Part shown: positions 13,301-21,044 of the stretch, piece by piece
Numbering within the stretch: the stretch's first letter is position 1
Layout of the letters: each line of letters opens with the position of its first letter
Origin: Mytilus trossulus
Taxonomy: Eukaryota; Mollusca; Bivalvia; Mytilida; Mytilidae
Length of the DNA stretch: 64,000 bases
Direction: 5' to 3'
Assembly: GCF_036588685.1 (NCBI RefSeq)
Contig: NC_086379.1
Location: 76,601,727-76,665,726, forward strand
Program-made: the position numbers and the translations under genes
The notes under the pieces: generated by a model
The model's input: only the letters and a program-made list of their open reading frames with translations
What the model was told of the DNA's origin: nothing
Database searches by the model: none

Positions 13301-13561
13301 CTAACCTTTTTATTTATTTATATATAAATAGTAATAACACATTTAAGAAAATATTAAAGGTTTGATTTATAACTATAAATCCCCTTTTGACAGGTAACTA
13401 ATGTTCTACTTCTTTACTCACATCTTTAAACTGAACAAGTCCAAGTTCTCCCAACTGTGATATACATGCATATGCAGCTTCTGATTGAAGGAAGATCTGA
13501 CAAAGACTCATCTCTTCACTGCGGAAGAGTGAACCGGACATCTTGAATTCTTGTTAGTTAC
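4371..13561 (-). CDS. ATP6V0A: V-type proton ATPase subunit a (Vo, 116-kDa), N-terminal half, multi-exon, 3' part outside window
   Basis: Coding exons in transcript order: 13541-13422, 13034-12956, 12620-12394, 11874-11665, 11279-11197, 10696-10603, 10235-10023, 6950-6800, 6234-6095, 5765-5629, 4464-4371. All have AG/GT borders and compatible phases and total 516 codons. The start [20 protein letters not shown] and the following [19 protein letters not shown] match the conserved N-terminus of Vo subunit a. Residues 1 to about 390 form the cytosolic stalk-binding domain ([27 protein letters not shown]). Exon 9 begins the membrane domain with [15 protein letters not shown], and exon 10 carries [21 protein letters not shown]. 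In the family this subunit anchors the peripheral stalk and forms the proton half-channels of endolysosomal V-ATPase. The essential C-terminal helices, with the proton-path arginine, are not in view; the usual length is about 830 aa. A 3' splice site directly upstream (exon begins 13561, 20 nt before ATG) implies a separate 5'UTR exon. Confidence 0.95.
5231..5340. mobile_element. Small MITE with ~20-bp terminal inverted repeats
   Basis: AGATAACTGTATTGTATTTT at the left end is mirrored by AAAATAAAATACAGTTATCT at the right end, enclosing 110 bp without coding capacity. Related single arms occur near 23.2 kb and 40.87 kb. It lies in the V-ATPase intron between exons 10 and 11. Confidence 0.8.
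5862..5990 (+). repeat. Fragment of TIR element family P
   Basis: The segment CAAACCCTGAACAGTTGAGG through the GCAGCATAGGTTTGCGAC block corresponds to the left end of the 2-kb element at 7871-9826. It is diverged and lacks the rest of the element. It is intronic in the V-ATPase gene. Confidence 0.7.
6534..6743. mobile_element. 210-bp MITE with TA target-site duplication
   Basis: Ends CTGTGGATTCA and TGAACCCACAG are imperfect inverted repeats flanked by TA on both sides (6532-6533 and 6744-6745). Internal GGATACCAATTTTCGTGG has a mirrored partner near the other end (AATTGGTATCCCATG). TA duplication points to the Tc1/mariner group. It lies in the intron between V-ATPase exons 8 and 9. The 71-codon plus-strand open frame over it is a by-product. 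Confidence 0.8.
7348..7712 (+). repeat. Dispersed repeat family G, copy 1
   Basis: About 365 bp from ACTTCTCTTGAACTGAATTT to CCCCATTTCCATTCTCAATT. It is very similar to 27392-27778 and to the reverse complement of 14076-14372. It shares the GCGCCTGTCCCAAGTCAGGA segment with family H, so the two families probably derive from one larger element. It is intronic in the V-ATPase gene. Confidence 0.9.
7871..9826 (+). mobile_element. 2-kb non-coding TIR element with internal tandem repeats (family P), copy 1
   Basis: TTTATACGACCGCA near the left end and its complement (TGCGGTCTTATAAA) near the right end form subterminal inverted repeats. The interior contains two kinds of tandem repeat: diverged ~130-bp units with GGACCTTAATGTAG and AATCTACATACACAGTTAGA (about 8600-9120), and four ~160-bp units each with AAACTGTTGGGAC and ACTCCCAAAATCAATACCAA (about 9130-9745; AAACTGTTG or its variants start at 9141, 9302, 9463 and 9622). 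No transposase is encoded. It sits in the V-ATPase intron between exons 7 and 8. Architecture recalls bivalve pearl-type elements; that link is inference. Confidence 0.85.
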
Positions 13562-14075
13562 CTGAAAAATATTTAAAATTAGTAGATTATCTCATATCAA
13601 AGAAGTGCCTTTTTTCACAAAGACCATGAACATGAGGAGGACAGATTGTTTGATTGATATCAACAATTTCATTTCTTTTTCAAATCAAAGGTTATACTCA
13701 TAAACTACCTGAATCATACTTTTAACACAACAAAATTACCCCAACTGAATACTGTAAGCCTTTATGTGACCATAACATTGAAAGTTAATTGATAAATTGG
13801 AATTGAAATAATATTAAAAAAAAAAGTAAATTTGGATGTAACTGAAAAGAAATATGGTAAATATCATGAAAATGGTCTGTCAGTGTTAAAATATATCTGA
13901 AACCAATCTGTGAAATTTCAACATCTGGGATAGTCCTGAAATTAAATACTTGCCACTGGACATAAACCTTAACATATACATAAAATAAAAAGGAAAGAGA
14001 CTTCACCAGTAAATCCCCCTTCCCCAAACATTCTTTTTACCAAAAGATATCTTTTGGGGATTTTAATTTCCATTT

Positions 14076-14372
14076 AAAATTGAGAATGGAAATGGGGAAT
14101 GTGTAAAAGAGACAACAACCCGACCATTGAAAAAACAACAGCAGAAGGTCACCAACAGGTCTTCAATGTAGCGAGAAATTTCCACACCAATAGGCGCCCT
14201 TCAGCTGGCCCCTAAACAAATATATACTAGTTAAGTGATAATGAAAGCCATACTAATTTCCAAATTGTACACAAGAAACTAAAATTAAAATAATACAAGA
14301 CTACCAAAGGCCAGAGGCTCCGGACTTGGGACAGGCGCAAAATGCGGCAGGGTTAAACATGTTTGTGAGATT
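14076..14372 (-). repeat. Dispersed repeat family G, copy 2 (inverted)
   Basis: TTGAGAATGGAAATGGGGAA through AAACATGTTTGTGAGAT is the reverse complement of the copies at 7.35 kb and 27.4 kb. It lies upstream of the V-ATPase start codon and has no coding capacity. Confidence 0.9.
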
Positions 14373-15214
14373 TTTTTGGTGTATTTTTGAAATGATGCTT
14401 TTGATATTGCTACATGACCATTAAAGTAAGAACAATGAAGCAATATAAAGCAGCATTATCTGACATCAGAAATCAAAAGGACCAGATGTTCCTTTAAACT
14501 TATCTTATGACAATCTTACTCTGTCTGCAATAATTGTTAAACCTAGAAAGTTCATATGGCATGTGCCGCACATTAGCTCGGACAGAACTATAGTTTTTAA
14601 ATACTGAAATATAATTACAGTACAATGTGTATTATTTTACCCCATTGGTGGACTGGGTACAGTAATATGCTTCCCTTGTCCTTTGGACTTCTCCAGTTCC
14701 TATATACATGTACATATGTATGAGGGGGGATAGGAGGGGTCCTAAACCTGAAATCCAAAACATGAAATCCAGAGGTCCCAAATTACAAAAAAACTAAATA
14801 CTGATTTCCCAAGCTTAAAAACACCTGATCCTGACATCCCGAAAAAGGTCCTGCCCCTCTCATATATAACGAGCTATTTAAAAGCGATGCATCCACTCGG
14901 CTGTCGTGGCTGTTCAATATGTTCAAGATGTATAATGCAACCCTGTTCTATTCGATAGGGGCATACCAATTCAAAATCAATCAATGTAAGAGTAAGAGTA
15001 AAGACAATGCGCATGTCTGAAAGAGGAAGTAGGTCAAACTTTGGGCTCCCGAAAAATATTAAATTTTTCACTAAAATCACGATATTTATCTTTATCTAGA
15101 TCATCGTAATCAACTTGAATTCATTAAATACACATATTGTTCAAAAATTTACTGCTTAAATACATTTAAATCAAAAAACATAAAATCTGTCAAATTTGAC
15201 AGTTGCTACCGCCA

Positions 15215-15262
15215 AATAAATCATGTGACCATTAAAACCGTAAAACCGGAAGTAAACAAACT
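15215..15262 (-). promoter_or_regulatory. Possible V-ATPase promoter elements (E-box and ETS-like)
   Basis: TCATGTGAC differs by one base from the core of the CLEAR/TFEB motif known to control lysosomal V-ATPase genes in vertebrates, and CCGGAAGT about 20 bp away is an ETS-type site common in housekeeping promoters. Both lie upstream of the minus-strand V-ATPase gene. Short motifs occur by chance, no transcription start is visible, and TFEB control is only inferred. Confidence 0.25.
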
Positions 15263-15412
15263 TATCACGTTCTATCCAAAACCAAACAGGCTAAACCAAG
15301 AGACAGTAACCTTGCATCCTTGAGTCGCCCAAGGAACGAAGATTAACACTGTAAGTCTACCTGTATTAACATCCTTCTATTTTCTATCTTTTTACCAACT
15401 GTCTCAAACAGC

Positions 15413-18322
15413 ATGAATACAATTAAAACTATACTTGCAACAGTCCTACTCATGACTTGCATTGGAAAATCGTTAAATTTAGATATGCATACTTACTGCA
15501 AAACTGTAAACATGGCAAACAACACACATGTCCAGCTCAACAGTGAAGCTCCAGATCGATCTTGGTCAGTAACCTTGTCATCTCAAGAACCAAGTAAGTC
15601 AAACATTTCTTCACTTATGCTTAACATACAGGCAAAGAAATCATTGATAAAATATGACAAACTAGTACTTATGTACTTATGTAGTCTGCTACTTACCAAC
15701 TCATATGCCCCTGAACCAAACCCAGGGCCACGTACACCAAAATATCCTTGCGGAACATGCACTCGTGCAGTCACATGGAAAACTGAAGCTGTCTGCTGTG
15801 ACAGCTGCGGACAGTGGTATCACATCAACTGCCAACAAATTAATCGCTCCATGTATGAAATATTAGGAAACAGTAACATCTCATGGGAATGCGTCAACTG
15901 TGGCATGCCAAATTTTTCCACAACCTTTTTCAACACCACAATTGAGACATCAAACATTTATTCAGAATTAGACATAAGTAATGAGCCAAATGGTGTGGAT
16001 AACATCGGGCCACCAAATTTTACATCTTCACCCTTACCAAAAAACCAGGGGAAATACAGAAATAACAAAAACAAACCTAATCCATGTAAAACACCACTGA
16101 GAACACTTACCATCAATTTTCAGTCTATGAAAAATAAAAAGCCTGAAATAGAACAAATAATTGAATCTTGTGAACCAGACATAATTTATGGCACAGAAAC
16201 CTGGCTCTCAAATACTATATCACCATACGAGTATATATCACCATCAAAGTACACCGTATACAACAAAAATAGAAAAGATGGATATGGAGGAGTACTACTA
16301 GCAGTATCAAATAAATACGTATCATCACTAGTAAATGAATTTGACACAGATTGTGAAATAATTTGGGCAAAAATAACATCACCAAATAGTAAAACGCTCT
16401 ACTTAGGTGCCTACTATAGACCACCTTCAGATAAAGGGGAATCACTAGAAAACATGGGTATCTCTCTTAATTCTGCATGCAAGAAAACAAATGCAAACAT
16501 CTGGCTGAGTGGTGACTTTAATCTAGGCCACATAAACTGGGAAAAACACTTGGCATTACCAAACAAACCTGATCCAGCACTACACCAACAACTGCTTAAT
16601 ATTCTGGATGATAATAACCTAGTACAAGTAATTGACAAAAACACCAGAAATGAAAGAACTTTAGATCTAATGTGCATGACAAACCCATCATTTATCAACA
16701 GAGTTGAGACCCTCCCACCAATAGGAGGAAGCGACCATGATATTGTCTTTTGTGAAATCAACTTTGCTATACCAACACCAAAACAACAACCACATAAAGC
16801 ACTTATATACAAAAAAGCAAACTGGGAGAACATAAAGAAAGACCTTATTCTTATATATGATCATTTAAAAGCAAACAAGACAAATATGACTATCGATGAT
16901 CTATGGACCACCTTTAAAACAAAAACAACAGAGACCATCAACAAAAATATACCAACTAAAGTAATTGGAAAAAAATCAAAATTACCATGGGTAAATAGAG
17001 ACCTGAAAAGACTCATAAGAAAGAAAAACAAACTCTATAAAAAGAAAAGTCATGACTCAAAATACAAAAATAAATACAAAGAGATAAAGACCAAACTCCA
17101 AAAAGAGATGAGAATAGCATACTGGGCATACATCGAAAATATGATCTTTGACATCGACATAAAAGAACCAGATCAGCATTGCTTTAACAAACAACCAAAA
17201 AAGCTGTACTCTTATATAAAAAGCCAAAGAAAAGAAAACACCGGCATTGCATCCTTAAGAAGCGAAGGCACCCTCCATACAAACCCCTCTGATAAAGCCA
17301 ACATACTAAACCAACAATTTAAATCTGCTTTCACATCAGAAACTAACACAGAAATACCAACGAAAGAAGCTAGTACACACCCTAAAATGGAACTAATTAA
17401 CATCAGTCGGGAAGGTGTATACAAACTCATAAAAAACATAAACATCAATAAAGCTACAGGACCAGATACTATCGCTGGCAAAATACTGAAGGAAAACATC
17501 GAAATAACCTCAGACATACTTGTAATCATTTTTGACAAATCTCTTGAGACAGGCAAAGTACCATCAGACTGGAACCATGCAAACGTTACACCAGTATTTA
17601 AAAAAGGAGACAAACATCATCCTGGTAATTATAGACCAATCTCACTTACCTGTATCTCATGTAAATTACTTGAACATATACTAGCTAGCAATATGATGAA
17701 ACATCTTGAAGCAAATAACATCCTATATGAACTACAACACGGATTTAGAGCAAAAAGATCTTGTGAATCTCAAGTAATATCTCTTATACACCAACTAGCT
17801 CAAAACAACGATAAAAATATACAAACTGACTTAGTTATCATGGATTTTGCCAAAGCATTTGACAAAGTGCCACACAAACGCTTACTTTTCAAATTAAAAC
17901 ACTATGGCATCTCTGATCAAGCAATAAACTGGATCCAATCATTTTTATCTAACAGAACTCAAACAGTCCTTCTCGAAAACACAACATCTGAAAAAATTCC
18001 AGTAACATCAGGCGTTCCTCAGGGCACTGTACTAGGACCAATACTCTTTCTTATCTACATCAATGATTTACCTGACTACCTTAAACACAGCCAAATAAGA
18101 CTCTTTGCAGACGACAGCATTATCTACCGGCCTATTACCTGCCAAAACGATTGTATTAAGCTTCAAGAAGACATAGAAGCAGCTATTAAATGGGAACAAG
18201 ACTGGCTCATGTCATTCCACCCTGACAAATGTAACATCTTAAGAGTCTCAACAAAGAAAAAAACAAATACACTTCTATTACAACATGCACGGTCATATCC
18301 TAGAACAAGTACAATCAGCTAA
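15413..18322 (+). CDS. LINE polyprotein: PHD finger, APE endonuclease and reverse transcriptase (C-terminus frameshifted)
   Basis: 969 codons are open from the ATG at 15413. Residues 1-20 are hydrophobic and signal-peptide-like. Residues 97-106 end in the 2A-like EPNPGP. A C4HC3 PHD-type finger uses C113, C116, C129, C132, H137, C140, C160 and C163. The endonuclease spans about 230-450, with E262 (TETWL), GDFN at 367-370 and SDH at 440-442. The RT spans about 640-960, with GNYRPISLTC, MDFAKAFDKVPH, GVPQGTVLGPILF and the catalytic FADD at 898-901. The proteins nick target DNA and reverse-transcribe the element RNA at the nick. The last ~12 codons run out of the true frame; the RT C-terminus continues in another frame from about 18285. 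Confidence 0.92.
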   Translation: MNTIKTILATVLLMTCIGKSLNLDMHTYCKTVNMANNTHVQLNSEAPDRSWSVTLSSQEPSKSNISSLMLNIQAKKSLIKYDKLVLMYLCSLLLTNSYAPEPNPGPRTPKYPCGTCTRAVTWKTEAVCCDSCGQWYHINCQQINRSMYEILGNSNISWECVNCGMPNFSTTFFNTTIETSNIYSELDISNEPNGVDNIGPPNFTSSPLPKNQGKYRNNKNKPNPCKTPLRTLTINFQSMKNKKPEIEQIIESCEPDIIYGTETWLSNTISPYEYISPSKYTVYNKNRKDGYGGVLLAVSNKYVSSLVNEFDTDCEIIWAKITSPNSKTLYLGAYYRPPSDKGESLENMGISLNSACKKTNANIWLSGDFNLGHINWEKHLALPNKPDPALHQQLLNILDDNNLVQVIDKNTRNERTLDLMCMTNPSFINRVETLPPIGGSDHDIVFCEINFAIPTPKQQPHKALIYKKANWENIKKDLILIYDHLKANKTNMTIDDLWTTFKTKTTETINKNIPTKVIGKKSKLPWVNRDLKRLIRKKNKLYKKKSHDSKYKNKYKEIKTKLQKEMRIAYWAYIENMIFDIDIKEPDQHCFNKQPKKLYSYIKSQRKENTGIASLRSEGTLHTNPSDKANILNQQFKSAFTSETNTEIPTKEASTHPKMELINISREGVYKLIKNININKATGPDTIAGKILKENIEITSDILVIIFDKSLETGKVPSDWNHANVTPVFKKGDKHHPGNYRPISLTCISCKLLEHILASNMMKHLEANNILYELQHGFRAKRSCESQVISLIHQLAQNNDKNIQTDLVIMDFAKAFDKVPHKRLLFKLKHYGISDQAINWIQSFLSNRTQTVLLENTTSEKIPVTSGVPQGTVLGPILFLIYINDLPDYLKHSQIRLFADDSIIYRPITCQNDCIKLQEDIEAAIKWEQDWLMSFHPDKCNILRVSTKKKTNTLLLQHARSYPRTSTIS
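15689..15730 (+). other. 2A-like translational recoding motif in the LINE ORF
   Basis: The ORF reads SLLLTNSYAPEPNPGP, ending at residue 106, and is followed by R. The pattern ExNPGP preceded by a hydrophobic stretch is the core of 2A-type ribosome-skipping sequences, which are known from other APE-type LINEs. The usual D before V/I-E is not kept here (A-P-E-P-N-P-G-P), so activity is uncertain. If active it would release the first ~105 residues from the PHD-EN-RT product. Confidence 0.6.
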
Positions 18323-18939
18323 ATATCTAGGCATTACAATCTCTTCAGATCTCAAATGGAACAAACATATACAACAATCAGCAGCAAAAGCAAATCAATC
18401 TTTATCTTTCGTCAGACGCAACCTAAAAATTAGTTCAAAATTAGTGAAGGAAAGAGCATATCAAACTATAGTAAGACCAAAACTCGAATACTGTTGTACC
18501 GTTTGGGACCCATACACATCAGAAAATATATACAGACTGGAACAAGTGCAAAGAAGCTAGAGCTGCACGATATACATGCAACAGATTTCACAACACCAGC
18601 AGTGTATCTGATATGCTTCAAAATCTGAAATGGCAAACTCTACAAGAACGAAGGCTTAAAACCAGATTACAAATGTTCCACAAAGTAATAAATAACGAAA
18701 TTGCTATACCATCACAAGATATTCTGATAAAAAGCCAGTCCAAAACAAGATCTACTCATCAATTAACATTCAGACAGCTCCAATGCAATAAAGACAGTTT
18801 TAAATTCTCATTCTTCAGCCAAACAATCAAAGACTGGAATAAACTACCACCTGAAATTTCAAACAAAACTTCTACAGACAACTTTAAGGATGCACTTACC
18901 CATGAAGTACTCCTTAAAACCTTTTCTCACTTAAACTAA
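18285..18939 (+). pseudogene. Frameshifted C-terminal part of the LINE reverse transcriptase ORF
   Basis: The RT C-terminal region continues in the next frame (18285-18560; VQSAKYLGITISSDLKWNKH) and then, after a stop at 18558-18560, in the third frame (18613-18939; LKWQTLQERRLKTRLQMFHK). This is the typical end of CR1/L2-like ORFs. The second shift sits at a short CTAG-containing duplication near 18556. Two independent indels argue for an inactive copy rather than programmed frameshifting. Confidence 0.85.
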
Positions 18940-19834
18940 ATGTACCTATTGTTTTTATCTTAATTTAAAAAAATAAAATAAAAAATGTAAAAATTAAAAG
19001 TTCAATAAAAATTGTAAATCTTAAAAATAAAGAAAAATTGAAATTAAATTTTAAAAAGCAACCTCAATCAGGCATGCGCCAGAATGTAATCTTCAAAATG
19101 TTGATGGTATTCTGTAACTAAAGAAGAAAGAAGAAGAAGACAACATGTCACAAAACAAAAACAAATTAATCCAATGACTTGTATAAAGAAATTGCCACAC
19201 TCTTGATCTACATATTAAAAAAACCACCTTGTAACAACTCTCAGTGGCAGTAAATATGTCCTGCCCTTCATTATAGTCGACCCCATACTTACAGAATCTT
19301 CAAAAAATTGTATTCATCATGTGTATTGCTAATAAGTTCCAGTCATGAATATGCATGAAATATTTGCAACTGTACACGAAAAGCAAAAACAACACAAAAT
19401 ATTCCTCTGTCTATCAAACCAGCTCTCCTTTTCTTCAAATTCAACTAACTAAATAAGTATTCTCCTTCTTGATTATTCATTTGCAACCTTAACTTATTCA
19501 AATTCTTAAATTGAACACTTACCACCACTTAGACTGAAACTTTCTCAACTTCCCAATATTATCATGTGAGTAATCTCATGCCCCAAATGATCAAAATCCA
19601 GATACGTCAGGAAAAAAACAACAACGGTAAATTTTGGAAACTAGTAAAATGCTTGAAAAAAATATTCAAACTCACCTTTATAACAATCTACAGCTATTGG
19701 ATTGGGAAGACAACACACAAATTTTACATTTTATAAAAATTAAAAAATGTAAATGTTAAATTACTGCTTTATAAACAAAATTTTCAAAGACAGCTGATTT
19801 TGACATTTTGACATTTTGATATTTTCCCTGTTGT

Positions 19835-19910
19835 CAATACGTAACTTCTCTCGAGTTTTCGTAGGGCTTTGTAGATTGCAGAAGATTGCACGTTTTCGTT
19901 GTAAGAACTT
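19835..19910 (+). other. Candidate non-coding first exon of DUS1L
   Basis: A locally CpG-richer stretch (TCTCGAGTTTTCGTAGGGC, GCACGTTTTCGTTG) ends at a consensus donor GTAAGTG (19911). It lies 1.1 kb upstream of the DUS1L coding exon, which starts at an acceptor and needs such a partner. The left boundary is not determined and the call is inferential. Confidence 0.3.
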
Positions 19911-20227
19911 GTAAGTGAATGTAAATAATATAATCCTAAACAAAAGGCATGAACCAAAATTGAAGTCATGTGAAATAATATCCACCTGAGACAATCTCCC
20001 ATGAAAACCTTAAGTTATTCCTTTACGAAAGAGACACAGGTAGCTTATATTTACATTCATGATTTCTTGGGCTACAATTATAAATAACAATTTACCTAAG
20101 TATTTTAGGCAGTTTGTCCTTGATTATTTTTAAATTTACTATATCAAACCTCATAGATATTTAAGAATATGTGACACTTGACCTAGAATACAACAATCAC
20201 TACAACAATCACTTTTTGGATGACAAT

Positions 20228-20325
20228 GTCAAAATTTTACGGGAACAGCTGTTATGTCCCATAACACCTTATCGCTATTTCTGCGCCATTACTGGACGTC
20301 ACACAGGTTCCCGTAAAATTTTGAC
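20228..20325. mobile_element. Small palindromic MITE (98 bp)
   Basis: GTCAAAATTTTACGGGAAC at the left is exactly mirrored by GTTCCCGTAAAATTTTGAC at the right, with about 60 bp between. A second inverted pair (CCTTATCGCTATTTCTG versus GGAATAGCGATAAGG near 20415) overlaps it, suggesting nested or adjacent inverted-repeat elements. Non-coding, upstream of DUS1L. Confidence 0.85.
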
Positions 20326-21044
20326 ACCATAAATATATTATCTAATGCCAAAATGGAAAAATGATAGTTGTATTGCGTCAATAGTTCCAGTGGTACAGAT
20401 TCTCAGGCCAGCCAGGAATAGCGATAAGGTATACATATGATGGGACCAACAACAAGCAGTAATGAGATCTGTAATGGAATACAGGTCGGTTTGCCCATTA
20501 TAAGATGTGCCCACAAATCTGTAGTCGTTAAGGGTCTGTCACCTATTTTCTCATTCACTTTATTTTCACTGATTTGACTCAAATTCTCATTATATTGATT
20601 TATAATACATTTGTACATGTATACTAAAATGATATCTGAATTATGAAAAGTCTAAGCTAAACAATTTATCATGCATGGACTGAATAATATGTATCGTCAT
20701 TTCATGTGTAGTTTAGTCTAGACACCATCTAATAAACTATTGAGGTAACCTGCAAAGACTGCTGATGGTCATATAATCAGATATTAATTTAAAATAAATA
20801 TAGATATAAATACAGAACTCTTGCAATTGGATTTTTGTTTAGATTGGTTTGTTTTTGTATTGTAGGTGTAAAATATATGTTAATTATCATTTTTACCTGT
20901 ATAATTTGTGGATTGAACCATCAATCAAATGGTTTCCTTACTTTCACCGTTAAGTGCACCCAAGTATTTAATAACTTTTTTATTGAGTAAAATTTATATA
21001 CAGTAAACATGGTAAAGATACACTTGCTTATTTTTTTTATTCAG

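Larger units (their letters stand above)
13562..15289. other. Upstream region of the V-ATPase gene
   Basis: No coding exon is recognised in this stretch. It should contain the 5'UTR exon of the V-ATPase transcript, because the first coding exon starts at a splice acceptor. It includes repeat family G (14076-14372). Near 15220-15260 a promoter-like cluster has an E-box-like TCATGTGAC and an ETS-like CCGGAAGT, just before the retrotransposon; this is a weak motif-based suggestion. Confidence 0.45.
15290..19140 (+). mobile_element. Non-LTR retrotransposon (LINE, CR1/L2-like, Jockey-superfamily type)
   Basis: A nearly complete LINE of about 3.85 kb lies between the divergent V-ATPase and DUS1L genes. 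It has a short 5' leader, one long ORF (15413-18322) with two frameshifted continuations to 18939, a ~180-bp AT-rich 3'UTR and a terminal AAG-rich tail (19120-19140). The 5' boundary is approximate and I could not identify a target-site duplication. APE-type endonuclease and RT motifs define it as a non-LTR element; the clade (CR1-like versus L2-like) needs a tree. Disruption of the ORF suggests that this copy cannot mobilise. Confidence 0.93.
19141..21044. other. Upstream region of DUS1L
   Basis: No coding exon is seen. The stretch holds a possible 5'UTR exon ending at 19910 and a small palindromic MITE at 20228-20325. The remainder is AT-rich and unremarkable. Because the first coding exon of DUS1L begins at a splice acceptor, its transcription start must lie somewhere in this interval or upstream. 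Confidence 0.5.

Noticed and set aside
16414-17613. Minus-strand frames of 133-139 codons opposite the LINE ORF
   Set aside because: They are shadows of the retrotransposon coding strand and show no domains.
18280-18570. Programmed ribosomal frameshift in the LINE
   Set aside because: No convincing slippery heptamer with downstream structure was seen, and two shifts plus a local duplication fit decay better.
15413-19140. Endogenous virus or LTR retrotransposon
   Set aside because: There are no LTRs, integrase, protease or capsid motifs; APE endonuclease plus FADD-type RT identify a non-LTR element.
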